From Phycobacter sedimenti (GTDB taxonomy: Bacteria > Pseudomonadota > Alphaproteobacteria > Rhodobacterales > Rhodobacteraceae), in NCBI RefSeq assembly GCF_038148855.1, contig NZ_JBBVGR010000008.1, forward strand, positions 186,001-250,000: a stretch of DNA of 64,000 nt, in the 5' to 3' direction. Under the pieces are notes generated by a model. It saw nothing but the letters and a program-made list of their open reading frames with translations. It was not told the DNA's origin and searched no databases. Shown here piece after piece: positions 7,593 through 16,284 of the stretch. Position 1 is the stretch's first letter, and each line of letters starts with the position of its first letter. The position numbers and the translations under genes were made by a program.

Positions 7593-9062
7593 ATGCCATC
7601 TTCCGATCATCAGAGTTTTTTTCAGTGGTTTGGTTTGAATCCCGACAGCAAAGCCAAGATTACCGAGATTGGAAAGCTCTTGCTGCCGCATATGGATGCG
7701 GTGCTGGAGCGTTTCTACAAGCGCGTGCTGGAGCGGGAAGAAACCCGGAGATTCTTTCCCGACGAAAAGACCGTTGCCCATGCAAAAGCGGCCCAAAAGG
7801 CCCATTGGCAGCGGCTGTTCTCGGGCAAGTTTGAGCAGGAGTATTTCGACTCCGCTGCGCGGGTCGGTAAGGTCCATTACGATCTGCGCCTGCCCTTCAT
7901 CCAATATCTGGGGGGTTATTCTTCGGCCGGGGCTGACATGATCGATGTGCTGGTGCGTAAACGTCTGACCGGTCGGGCAGCCCTGTCCACGCAGGTGCAG
8001 CTTCTCAATCAGGTGATGCTTGCGGATTGCGAGCGGGTGATCGATTCCTATTTCAAGGCCCAGCACGCTGAACAGAGCAAGGCTTTGGATGTTTTGACCG
8101 CGGGCATTCATGAACTGGAAAAGGGCAATCTGGCCAAGCCGATCCGGGTCGAGGACGGTATCCCGCCCCGTTTCGATGGCATTCGCAAGTCTTACAACAA
8201 CCTGATCGCCCATTGGTCCGGGATCCTGTCCGACGCCACGACCCGATCCCACTCGGTAGCCGGCAAGATCGCTTCAACCTCTGTTCTGACGCAGGAAATG
8301 GCAAACCGCGCCGAACAGCAGGCTGCCACCCTGGAAGAGGCCGTCGCGGCGGTAAGCCATGTCACCTCGGGCACATTCGAAGCCACCGACATGGTCAATA
8401 AAGCCACCGAGCGCTCCGAAACCAACCGCAAGGACGCCGAGCAGGGCGGCCTTGTGGTGGAAAAGGCGATTGCGGCCATGGAGCGGATCGAAAGTTCTTC
8501 TTCCAAGATTGCCAAGATCGTCGATGTGATCGAGGACATCAGCTTCCAGACCAACCTGCTGGCGCTGAACGCCGGGGTCGAAGCAGCCCGTGCCGGTGAA
8601 GCGGGTCGCGGCTTTGCGGTGGTCGCTTCCGAGGTGCGCTCTCTTGCGGCCCGCGCGTCGGATTCTGCGACTGAAATCAAATCGCTGATCGCCGACAGCT
8701 CGATCCATGTGAACGACGGCAGCGATCTTGTGCGCGCGACGGGCGAAAGCCTGTCCGGTATCCGCGAAGGGGTGCTGGATGTCTCTCAGGTGATGGCCGA
8801 GATCTCAGCTGTCATTTCCCGCCAGTCGCTGAGCCTGCAGGAAATCGACTCCAGCATGAATGAGCTGGGCCGCACAACACTGGATAATGCCTCAAAGGCG
8901 AATGAGGTCTACGAGACCTGCTCCAAGCTGGTTGAAGATGCCGGTCAGCTCAAGGCAACCATGGATGGCTTCAGCACCGCGATCGGGCACGACGAAGCGG
9001 AACTGGATCGGAACTACGAGGCCTATATGGCCAGCCCCGATCGGGCGGTCCGGGCCAATTGA
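7593..9062 (+). CDS. Globin-coupled methyl-accepting chemotaxis protein (HemAT-like)
   Basis: The protein is 489 residues with no membrane segment, so it is a soluble receptor. Residues ~10-165 match the protoglobin sensor domain. His95, in GKVHYDLRLPFIQYLGGY, fits the heme-binding proximal histidine of the family. A linker leads to an MCP signalling domain (~270-460) with the conserved hub (SFQTNLLALNAGVEAARAGE, then GFAVVASEVRSLA) that binds CheA/CheW. The family senses oxygen through heme and directs aerotaxis. The C-terminus has no obvious NWETF-type tether. The upstream 280 bases are AT-rich and should hold the promoter. No chemotaxis operon is nearby, so it works with one elsewhere. Confidence 0.9.
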   Translation: MPSSDHQSFFQWFGLNPDSKAKITEIGKLLLPHMDAVLERFYKRVLEREETRRFFPDEKTVAHAKAAQKAHWQRLFSGKFEQEYFDSAARVGKVHYDLRLPFIQYLGGYSSAGADMIDVLVRKRLTGRAALSTQVQLLNQVMLADCERVIDSYFKAQHAEQSKALDVLTAGIHELEKGNLAKPIRVEDGIPPRFDGIRKSYNNLIAHWSGILSDATTRSHSVAGKIASTSVLTQEMANRAEQQAATLEEAVAAVSHVTSGTFEATDMVNKATERSETNRKDAEQGGLVVEKAIAAMERIESSSSKIAKIVDVIEDISFQTNLLALNAGVEAARAGEAGRGFAVVASEVRSLAARASDSATEIKSLIADSSIHVNDGSDLVRATGESLSGIREGVLDVSQVMAEISAVISRQSLSLQEIDSSMNELGRTTLDNASKANEVYETCSKLVEDAGQLKATMDGFSTAIGHDEAELDRNYEAYMASPDRAVRAN

Positions 9063-9447
9063 TCGTGCATGGCCGGTCGCTGATTCAATGGAACGATGCT
9101 CTGCGGCGCGGGTGGTAGTCCAACGCGCTGCGCGGCCTGACGGGGTGTCGTGGATGCGCTATTTTTCGATCAGGGTGTCCTGACTGCGCAAGTTGTAGAA
9201 GGTTTCGCTGGTCACGGTCCCGTGCCCTGAGGCCGTTGGCCTGGCGAATTCACACAGTGCATCTTGGTTTCGGTCCGGTTTCGGCGTTGGTGCCCGCTTC
9301 ACCTTCGCCGGACCGCGCGCCCGCAGTATCGCGATGCGTTGGCCGTGTCGTTTTGGGTGACGGCGCGAACCTCCTGTGTTTCCTCGCCGATCACCACAAG
9401 CATTTTGCGTTGCGCGGCAACTCGCCATCGTTTAAAGAACCTTCTGC
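9063..9447. other. Gene-free stretch before tRNA-Thr
   Basis: About 385 bases without a convincing gene. Short frames on both strands have Arg/Pro-rich shadow-like compositions. The only recognisable content is a promoter-like element just before the tRNA. Confidence 0.45.
9410..9438 (+). promoter_or_regulatory. Probable promoter of tRNA-Thr
   Basis: TTGCGC at 9410-9415 and TAAAGA at 9433-9438 are separated by 17 bases. They sit so that transcription would begin a few bases before the mature tRNA at 9448. Confidence 0.45.
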
Positions 9448-9523
9448 GCCGATGTAGCTCAGCTGGTAGAGCAACGCATTCGTAATGCGTGGGTCGTAGG
9501 TTCGAGTCCTATCATCGGCACCA
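9448..9523 (+). tRNA. tRNA-Thr (anticodon CGT)
   Basis: The 76-base sequence folds as a cloverleaf: acceptor GCCGATG/CATCGGC, D arm GCTC-AGCTGGTA-GAGC, anticodon arm ACGCA-TTCGTAA-TGCGT with anticodon CGT at 9481-9483, and T arm GTAGG-TTCGAGT-CCTAT with one G-T pair. The CCA end is encoded (9521-9523). It reads ACG threonine codons. The DNA just downstream is AT-rich and carries orphan genes, but no repeat of the tRNA 3' end was noticed that would mark an integration event. Confidence 0.97.
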
Positions 9524-10036
9524 TTTCCATCACATTGCGATGCACGAACCAGACAGCTTCAATGTCTTTAGATGCTGTCGGAAGCCGGTTACTCGAAAAC
9601 ACATAACATTTTGATTTTTTGATATAAAAGCGTCTGGTGGTCACTCGGCACGACTGACGCGCCCTGCTGTCCGAGCTACAGAGACGGCCCGTTTTGAGCG
9701 GCTCTGGTGTGCGTGGCCAGAGGCCCAGTGCGCCCCTTTCGGTCCTGTGGCCAGGTCCAGCCCTTCATCACTCTGGTCAATGATCCCTGATATGGTGCAT
9801 CGGACAGTGTTCTGAAACCAAAGGCGCGGCACCTGATGGAACCGCGCCAGAAAAATGTTTGGATGCTGAAAATAGTATGTACGGCGCCCACCACTCACGG
9901 TTTTTTGAAGCTACCGAACAAAACTATACTATCGCATAGGAGAATTGTGTCAACGTGATACTAAATCGCGTTTCACATGGTGAAAAATTTAGTCTATTAT
10001 CTACAGTCGTATAAGGTACTAATTGAACAGGACACT
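9524..10036. other. AT-rich stretch after tRNA-Thr, no gene seen
   Basis: About 510 bases without a convincing gene. The last ~150 bases are clearly richer in A and T than the surroundings and include several T/A runs that could hold the promoter of the winged-helix gene at 10037. Open frames on the minus strand (9641-9898) look like chance frames. Confidence 0.45.
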
Positions 10037-10327
10037 ATGTCTGATATTTCCAAACTAACCGAGTTGCGCAAGCTGATGCTTGACATGGAACATGCCATGG
10101 GGCTACAGGACCTATCCACGGTCGAGCGGGATGTGTACTATGCTGCCAGTGATTGTACCAGTGCCGCGGACAGTGTGCGGACCAACCGGATCCGCGAACA
10201 TGCCATCGTTGCGAGCATGTCGCGCCCTACGTTCTTTCGTGCGTTGAAATCGCTCGTCGGGAAAGGGTATCTGGAACAGAGCGGCAGTGCGAGCCGCGGC
10301 AGGTATCTCGTCAAGGCGCCAAAATAG
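10037..10327 (+). CDS. Small winged-helix DNA-binding protein
   Basis: The protein is 96 residues. The N-terminal third is helical (SKLTELRKLMLDMEHAMG). The rest reads as a winged helix, with a recognition helix in SRPTFFRALKSLVGKGYLEQ followed by a wing (SGSASRGRYLV). This resembles MarR-type or other small bacterial regulators, but I cannot assign a family. The ATG at 10037 has AGGA 6 bases upstream; a longer frame from 9977 is less likely because its extra residues are AT-biased and lack a ribosome site. A membrane protein gene follows after 37 bases on the same strand, so the two probably form a pair. Confidence 0.65.
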   Translation: MSDISKLTELRKLMLDMEHAMGLQDLSTVERDVYYAASDCTSAADSVRTNRIREHAIVASMSRPTFFRALKSLVGKGYLEQSGSASRGRYLVKAPK

Positions 10328-10364
10328 TCTGGGGAAATGACGCGGATGATGGCGGGAGCGGGAT

Positions 10365-10922
10365 TTGAAAAACCTGGCGGTAGAGACAACAGCGGTTTCG
10401 CTATTCTATCTGGTGGCCAGTTTCATAACCTTCGCTGTTGTCATGCCCGTTCAGCAAAGCTTGTTCCCGGGGCTGGAAAATAAGGCGAGCCTTCTGTTTC
10501 TCCCGCATGGGGTAAAGGTTCTGTCGGCCTGGTTGCTGGGCTGGCGTTCCAGTCTGGCGCTGTTTCCCGGTGTTCTGGCCGTTTTCGCGTATTTTGCCGG
10601 TTGGGGCGTTTTTGAGCCTCACCGAATGGCTGCGGTACTCAGCGCCGTATTGGTTCCGGCGGCCGTTTTCCATGTTTCGAAAAAACTTGGCTGGGATCTT
10701 TCCCCCAAGGCTGGGCGTCGGCCGCGTTGGGCCATCATAATGATTGTAGGTTTGTTGATCTCGGTGGTGTCGTCGGTCTTGAGCAACCTTGCCTACGGAA
10801 ACGCGCCAAAGAACTACGTCGCCTATCTGATCGGGGATTTCTTTGGCCTGTTCTTCCTGTGCCTGATCCTGATGTTCTTGTTCCGGGCCTGGCGGTCGAT
10901 GGCGCCGCTTTCAGAACAATAA
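10365..10922 (+). CDS. Polytopic membrane protein, weakly MASE1-like
   Basis: The protein is 185 residues with five or six transmembrane segments and no soluble domain. The stretch LFLPHGVKVLSAWLLGWRSS is reminiscent of MASE1 sensory membrane domains, which normally sit in front of diguanylate cyclases; here no enzyme domain follows. The start is TTG at 10365, preceded by GGGAG; no good ATG is near the predicted first membrane segment. It probably forms an operon with the winged-helix gene just upstream and ends at a strong bidirectional terminator. Function is not known. Confidence 0.6.
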   Translation: MKNLAVETTAVSLFYLVASFITFAVVMPVQQSLFPGLENKASLLFLPHGVKVLSAWLLGWRSSLALFPGVLAVFAYFAGWGVFEPHRMAAVLSAVLVPAAVFHVSKKLGWDLSPKAGRRPRWAIIMIVGLLISVVSSVLSNLAYGNAPKNYVAYLIGDFFGLFFLCLILMFLFRAWRSMAPLSEQ

Positions 10923-10958
10923 AAACGGGGCAGAGGATTTCCTCTGCCCCTTGTTTTT
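10921..10958. terminator. Bidirectional terminator between converging genes
   Basis: The perfect stem GGGGCAGAGG-ATTT-CCTCTGCCCC (10927-10950) has TTGTTTTT on its right and AAAAAC on its left. It can therefore end transcription from both the membrane-protein gene and the helicase gene, whose stop codon lies within it. Confidence 0.9.
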
Positions 10959-12990
10959 ATGCCTTTGGGCGTTTTGGCTTCGTAAACCCGCCCGGAGCAC
11001 CTTTTCCAGCCTTGGTCGTTGCAGCACGTGCCTTGTTCTTCTTGCTGCTTGGCTTGCCCTTCGGCGGTGGCGGCCCTTTCGGGCGGCCCGCACCGGAGCG
11101 CGGTTTGCCACTGTCCTTTCCGCGCAGGCTCTTGCTGGTGTCGCCAGCGCCTGGTCGGCTTGTCGGATTTGCGGCCGACTTGCCGGCGGATTTCCCACGC
11201 GGTTTCACCACGGCATTCGGTTCACGCGGTGCTTCGGCTTCGGGTCTGTCCCAGCGTGGGCGCTTGTCCTGCTGCGGCTTATCCGGGCGCGGCGGGCGCG
11301 GTCTGCGCTCACCTTCGGGTTTTTCGAAGTCACCCTTGCCACGATGCGGGCGTTTTGGTCCCGGCTTGCCGGATCTGGGGCCGTCGAACTTCCGCGGACC
11401 CGAGGGGCGTCCGGCAGGCAGGTTCGGGGCCTCGTCCAGACGGGTCAGCTTGCTGCCGTCATCCAGAACCATCTCGGCGCCGAGTGCGCCGAGAAAACCG
11501 TCAACACTGCTCTCTCGGATCTCGGCAAAGGTCTCGTCCTGTTGGATGCGGATCGCACCGATGTCGGACTTGGTAATATCTCCGGCCCGGCACAGCATGG
11601 GCAAAAGGCGGCGCGGATCGGCACCGTCATTGCGGCCTGTGGCAATAGAGAACCAGACACTGGGGCCAAAGGGCGCGCGCGGTTCCGGCTTGGCATCTGC
11701 TTCTGACAGCTCTTCAGGGGCAGAACGCCCACTTCGCCAAAGCCGCAGATAGGCGGCAGCCAGCTGTTCGGTCGAGAATTTCTCGGCCAGCTGAGTGACC
11801 ATGGGCTGTTCACTGGCGCTGATCGCGTCCTGCCAGATCGGATCTTCCAGCATCCGCTCTCCATCGCGGGCGCTCACCTCTTCGGCAGAGGGCGCATTGC
11901 CCCAGTTGACCTGAAGCTTGGCCATTTTCAACAGGCGTTCGGCCTTTTTGCGCGCCTTCTGGGGCACCACCAGCGCGCTGACGCCCTTGCGTCCGGCGCG
12001 GCCCGTACGGCCCGAGCGGTGCAGCAGGGTTTCATGGCTCGACGGCAGTTCCGCGTGGACGACCAGATCCAGATTCGGCAAGTCGATCCCGCGTGCGGCC
12101 ACGTCGGTGGCGACACAGACACGGGCGCGCCCGTCGCGCATGGCCTGCAGGGCGTGGCTGCGTTCTGCCTGTGACAGTTCACCCGATAGCGCCACGACCG
12201 AGAACCCCCGGTTCGACAGGCGCGTTACCAGCCGGTTGACCATCGCTCGCGTGTTGCAGAAGACGATGGCGTTGGGCGCCTCATAGTAGCGCAAGACGTT
12301 GATAATGGCGTTCTCGTCATCGCGCGGGGCAACGGCCATGGCGCGGTATTCGATATCGCTGTGCTGGGATTTCTCGGCCACGGTCGAAATCCGTATCGCG
12401 TCGCGCTGATAGCTTTTGGCAAGCTCGGCAATTGCGCGCGGAACGGTGGCCGAAAACAGCAGCGTCTGCCGCTCTTCGGGGGATTCACCAAGGATGAACT
12501 CCAGATCCTCGCGAAAGCCGAGGTCCAGCATCTCGTCAGCCTCGTCCAGAACCACGGCCCGCAGATCAGAGAGGTCGATCGAGCCGCGCATGATATGATC
12601 GCGCAAGCGGCCGGGCGTCGCGACAACGATATGAGCGCCGCGTTCCAGCGCGCGGCGTTCGTCGCGCATGTCCATCCCGCCCACGCAAGAGGCAACCTGT
12701 GCGCCCGCCTCGCCATAGAGCCAGCCGAGTTCGCGTTTCACCTGCAAGGCCAGCTCGCGGGTGGGGGCGATGATCAGGGCAAGGGGCAGGGCCGCAGGGC
12801 CAAAACGCTCTTCCTCGCCCAGGATTGCGCCAGCGATGGCGAGGCCAAATCCAACGGTCTTGCCCGATCCGGTCTGCGCCGAGACCAAAAGATCCGCGTT
12901 GCCGAGGGAGGGGTCGGTCACGGCCTCCTGAACGGGTGTAAGTGTATCATATCCACGGCGCTCCAGCGCCATAGCGAGTGTTTGTTTCAA
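10957..12990 (-). CDS. deaD: DEAD-box ATP-dependent RNA helicase (DeaD/CsdA type)
   Basis: The protein is 677 residues. The helicase core (~1-370) shows the Q motif region (TLTPVQEAV), SAQTGSGKT, PTRELALQV, TPGRL, the DEAD box in VVLDEADEMLDLGF, SAT, and HRSGRTGRAGRKG. A DbpA-like RNA-binding domain follows (~470-545, GAIRIQQDETFAEI). The last ~120 residues are Pro/Lys/Arg-rich and repetitive, as in other alphaproteobacterial cold-shock helicases. It unwinds structured RNA in ribosome assembly and decay. The start is a TTG at 12990; an ATG six codons on would truncate the conserved N-terminus. No clear ribosome site is seen at either. Confidence 0.93.
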   Translation of the reverse strand: MKQTLAMALERRGYDTLTPVQEAVTDPSLGNADLLVSAQTGSGKTVGFGLAIAGAILGEEERFGPAALPLALIIAPTRELALQVKRELGWLYGEAGAQVASCVGGMDMRDERRALERGAHIVVATPGRLRDHIMRGSIDLSDLRAVVLDEADEMLDLGFREDLEFILGESPEERQTLLFSATVPRAIAELAKSYQRDAIRISTVAEKSQHSDIEYRAMAVAPRDDENAIINVLRYYEAPNAIVFCNTRAMVNRLVTRLSNRGFSVVALSGELSQAERSHALQAMRDGRARVCVATDVAARGIDLPNLDLVVHAELPSSHETLLHRSGRTGRAGRKGVSALVVPQKARKKAERLLKMAKLQVNWGNAPSAEEVSARDGERMLEDPIWQDAISASEQPMVTQLAEKFSTEQLAAAYLRLWRSGRSAPEELSEADAKPEPRAPFGPSVWFSIATGRNDGADPRRLLPMLCRAGDITKSDIGAIRIQQDETFAEIRESSVDGFLGALGAEMVLDDGSKLTRLDEAPNLPAGRPSGPRKFDGPRSGKPGPKRPHRGKGDFEKPEGERRPRPPRPDKPQQDKRPRWDRPEAEAPREPNAVVKPRGKSAGKSAANPTSRPGAGDTSKSLRGKDSGKPRSGAGRPKGPPPPKGKPSSKKNKARAATTKAGKGAPGGFTKPKRPKA

Positions 12991-13243
12991 AGGAGGGTCT
13001 GCTTTTTTCTATAGGAGCGAGCACGGCTCTTTCGGCAGCGCGACATGCGGAGCCAAAGCCAACAATTGGCCGCGTATAAGCTATTGGTGCAAGAATGTAT
13101 AGCGGTGTTGTGACTGAAATCCAAAAGGTCGGCGGACGTCGCATGTTTTGCATGGTTGCTTAGAAGCGACAGACTGTGCCAGTCCAAATGGATTGAATCC
13201 TCCTTTGTCAGCCTGACGTGATGGGCCACAAAAGGCGGCGGCT

Positions 13244-13651
13244 TCATACAATGCTGAGCGTTCGGCCCCGGCTGATTCCCACGCGCGCCAATTGGCGGTC
13301 GAGTTCTTGCATGATGTGGCCCCGCGACTTGCAGCGCGCGATGATCTGAAAGAAGCTCTCAACGTCTTCCTGGCTTGGCGCGGATTGCCCGGTTTCGGAA
13401 CACTGGGCTGCCGAATTCGCAGGCTCCATTTTCAACAGCTCTTCGCGTTTGAAGCCAAAGCAGCGGTCCAGGACTGCGATACGGACCAAGGCCTCAAGGG
13501 ATGCCTTTGTGACCGAAGCGTCCTTTGCTTCTTCGATGCAGGGTTCCGCAAGACTTGCCAGATCAGTCCAGCAAATGAGCCGATCGATTTCCGCCAGGAA
13601 TTTGACTTTCCGCGGGGCTTTTTCTTTTCTGGCAAGAAGGTTCTTACGCAT
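13244..13651 (-). pseudogene. IS5-family transposase N-terminal remnant
   Basis: A 135-codon frame follows the N-terminal third of IS5-type transposases: RKVKFLAEIDRLICW...EP, then SLEALVRIAVLDRCFGF (the LE..LRI segment), then SAPSQEDVESFFQII and LDRQLARVGIS-RGRTLSIV. In IS5 the next residues are the first catalytic Asp (VDA), but here a stop occurs exactly there and the catalytic DDE core is absent downstream. No inverted repeats were found. The frame has a good ribosome site (GGGAGAAACGG before ATG 13651), so a residual or domesticated DNA-binding protein cannot be excluded. Family similarity is by eye. Confidence 0.55.
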
Positions 13652-13940
13652 CCGTTTCTCCCACTCTTTCCGCAATGCCGACTAAAATGCCGGTCAAATT
13701 TCGTTGAATCCAAATTCGAATTTTAAGGGTATTGAGTCAATTCGGCCCCCCGGGAGCAATCGTTCACCGGGAAGGCACTTTTGCGGTGTTCAAGCGCCGA
13801 AGGCGATGCGGGATATACCGAAGGGTAGCGACCTATTCTTTTGCGTAGATTCGCGCCGACCCTCGTCGTGAAACGATGGCAGTGCCCGGCCAGATCAAGA
13901 CTGAACTGGCCGAGGTCATTTTCATGGGGTAGGCAAGGGG
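13652..13940. other. Intergenic stretch, no gene seen
   Basis: About 290 bases between the transposase remnant and the oxidoreductase gene. A plus-strand frame overlaps here but is antisense to the IS5-like remnant and has no supporting features. Nothing else is recognisable. Confidence 0.4.
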
Positions 13941-16046
13941 TTACCCGTTCTGCGTTACGGGCTGAAGCGCCACGGGCACGCCGTTGAAGGCCGCATTGCC
14001 GCTGACCGGATCGATGCGCAGATCGTCGGTAAGATCGTTGATCGAAACGGTCTGAACCTGGGTGGCAACGGACAGATGCGCGCCGCTTTGCCCCCACCCC
14101 TGTGGGATCGAAACCACGCCCGGTGCAATCTCGTCGGTGATCTCGACCGGCAGTGTCACCTGGCCGACGCGGCTTTGGACGCGGCTGTCCTGCCCCTCGC
14201 TCAGGCCCAGACGCGCGGCATCGGCGGGGTTTACCTGCACGGTGCAGCGGTTGCGGCCCTTGACCAGGCGCTTGCTGTTCTGGGTCCAGCTGTTGTGGCT
14301 GCGCACTTGCCTGCGCCCGATCATCAGCATCGGAAAATCTGCCGTCACCGGAGGGGCAAAAGAGTGCAACCGCTCCAGATCCTCCACAAAGGCCTCTGGT
14401 GCGAGGTTCAGCTGACCGTCCGCTGTTTCCAGCCGGTCCGCAAGGTTGGGCACCAGCGGGCCTAGGTCGATGGACCCGATTTTCGCATCCAGCATGGCAG
14501 CGATGCTGACCTTGTCACTGTGGTACCCCTGCGGCAGCAGCAACGCCAGCATCTCTTCTGGCGATGGGCCGATGCTGTTGCTGCCACTCAGACGCGCCGC
14601 CAAGGTCGAGATCACCTCCCATTCCTGCGGGTTGTTATTGGGGGGCTGGAAAATCGGCTTCGCAAAGGCTGCGGTATTGCGCACGGCAAAGCTGTGAAAG
14701 ACCATGTCATAGACATGTTCTTCCAGCGCGACGGTGGCGGGCAGGATCAGATCGGCATGGCGCGTGGTGTCGTTGATATGCAGGTCGATCGACATCATGA
14801 AGTCGAGCCCCTCCATCGCCTTGCCGATGCGCAGGCCGTTGGGCGCGGTCAGAACCGGATTTCCGGCCACTGTCACCATGGCCCGGATCTGCCCATCGCC
14901 CGGTGTTTCCATCTCTTCGGCCATGACCGAGACGGGGAATTCGCCGTTGTACAGCGGCTGGCCCGACACGCGCGAGCGTTTCTCCGGATAGCTGCGCACG
15001 CGGCCCTTGCGGCTGGTCATGCCGACATAATCCAGCGCGGGTGTGGTGAACATCGCCCCGCCGGGACTGTCGAAGTTGCCGGTGATGATATTGAGCGCAT
15101 TGCTGGCCCATTGGCAGATCGAGCCGAAGCTCTGTGTCGAGGCTCCCATGCGGGCATAGCAGACGGCGGTTTTCGAGGTGGCAAAATCACGAGCGAGTTT
15201 GCGGATGGTTCCAGCAGGGATCCCGGTGCGCTCGGCGGCCAGCTCTGGCGTAAATGGCTCTGCGGCCTTGCGCAGCGCATCCATTCCCCGGACCACAGGC
15301 TCCAGCGCGCCGAGACGTTCAAGCCCGGTGGCAAAGACCTCGTGGATCAGCGCCAGCAAGAGGAAAGCGTCGGTTTCGGGGCGGATGAACAGATGATCGC
15401 TGGCCTTGTCGGCGGTTTCGGTGCGCCGGGGGTCGACCACTACGGTGCGCCCGCCGCGTGCGTGGATCTCCTCCATCCGTCTGCCAAATCCGGGCGCGGT
15501 CATCATCGACCCGTTCGACACCAGGGGATTGCCGCCGATGATCAGCATGAAATCAGTGCGCGAGACATCCGGCACCGGGATCAGCATCGGATGGCCCAGC
15601 ATGTGGATCGAGGCGACGTGATGGGGGATCTGGTCTGCGGTGGCCGAGGAATAGCGGTTCTGCGTCCCCAGCGCCTTGACCAGCCGGGGCAGGGTCAAGA
15701 GGTTGCCGAACTTATGCGCATTGGGGTTCCCCAGGTAGACGCCGACCGCATCCTTGCCATGGGCATCCTGAACTGCGCTCAGCCGCTCGACAGCATAGTC
15801 ATAGGCCTCGTCCCAGGAAATCGGCACGAATGTGCCATCGACTTTCTTCAGCGGCGTTGTTACCCGATCCGGGTCGGTGCGGAAATCCTGCAGGGCAATA
15901 GCCTTGGGGCAGATATGCCCCCGCGACAGCGGATCCTCCGGGTTCGGTTTGATCGATAGGACCGCGTCATCGGTATGTGTCACGATCAGCCCGCACATGG
16001 CTTCGCATATGTTGCAGGTCCGAAAATGTGTCTTCTGGTCGCTCAT
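13941..16046 (-). CDS. Molybdopterin-dependent oxidoreductase
   Basis: The protein is 701 residues. The N-terminus carries a [4Fe-4S] motif (Cys11, Cys14, Cys18 and Cys46 in HICPKA). Molybdopterin-binding regions follow, with segments such as IIGGNPLVSNGSMM, WASNALNIITGNFDSPGGAMF and DLHINDTTRHADLILPA. The C-terminal dinucleotide-binding domain (~580-690) shows RSHNSWTQNSKRLVKGRN. No Tat signal is seen, so it is probably cytoplasmic. It resembles stand-alone formate-dehydrogenase-like or BisC-like enzymes of alphaproteobacteria. The substrate is not predictable from sequence, and no partner subunit or cofactor gene is adjacent. Confidence 0.88.
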   Translation of the reverse strand: MSDQKTHFRTCNICEAMCGLIVTHTDDAVLSIKPNPEDPLSRGHICPKAIALQDFRTDPDRVTTPLKKVDGTFVPISWDEAYDYAVERLSAVQDAHGKDAVGVYLGNPNAHKFGNLLTLPRLVKALGTQNRYSSATADQIPHHVASIHMLGHPMLIPVPDVSRTDFMLIIGGNPLVSNGSMMTAPGFGRRMEEIHARGGRTVVVDPRRTETADKASDHLFIRPETDAFLLLALIHEVFATGLERLGALEPVVRGMDALRKAAEPFTPELAAERTGIPAGTIRKLARDFATSKTAVCYARMGASTQSFGSICQWASNALNIITGNFDSPGGAMFTTPALDYVGMTSRKGRVRSYPEKRSRVSGQPLYNGEFPVSVMAEEMETPGDGQIRAMVTVAGNPVLTAPNGLRIGKAMEGLDFMMSIDLHINDTTRHADLILPATVALEEHVYDMVFHSFAVRNTAAFAKPIFQPPNNNPQEWEVISTLAARLSGSNSIGPSPEEMLALLLPQGYHSDKVSIAAMLDAKIGSIDLGPLVPNLADRLETADGQLNLAPEAFVEDLERLHSFAPPVTADFPMLMIGRRQVRSHNSWTQNSKRLVKGRNRCTVQVNPADAARLGLSEGQDSRVQSRVGQVTLPVEITDEIAPGVVSIPQGWGQSGAHLSVATQVQTVSINDLTDDLRIDPVSGNAAFNGVPVALQPVTQNG

Positions 16047-16200
16047 GGCTGCCTCCCCTTTTCCTCCCGATCCCGAAGGGCCAGAGGCCGTCGAGACTGG
16101 ATACAGCCTAGCGTGGCAGGTTTCGCCTGGGCAGGGGGGTATCCCGAAGGTTGAGCCTTGCGACCGAACGTTATTTCCGTGACAGGTTCAGGGAAGGCAA

Positions 16201-16231
16201 AGAAAAGGCCCTCGCGCGATGCACGAGGACC
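16201..16231 (-). terminator. Rho-independent terminator after the CTERM-protein gene
   Basis: Read on the minus strand, the stem GGTCCTCG-TGCATCGCG-CGAGGGCC is followed by TTTTCT. It lies ~55 bases after the stop at 16285. Confidence 0.75.
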
Positions 16232-16284
16232 TCCGAATGTCAGGCTTCATGCCCGTAGTACAACGTGTCCGGCCAATGGGAGTG

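Noticed and set aside
9159..9428. Possible small gene on the minus strand before tRNA-Thr
   Set aside because: Arg- and Pro-rich composition and no ribosome site; reads as a chance frame.
9448..9523. tRNA-Thr as an attachment site of an integrated element
   Set aside because: No repeat of the tRNA 3' end and no integrase gene were found in the window.
13292..13726. Plus-strand open frame opposite the IS5-like remnant
   Set aside because: The minus-strand frame aligns with the transposase N-terminus, so this one is antisense.
14520..15959. Long plus-strand open frame opposite the molybdopterin enzyme
   Set aside because: It is the shadow of a clear oxidoreductase gene.
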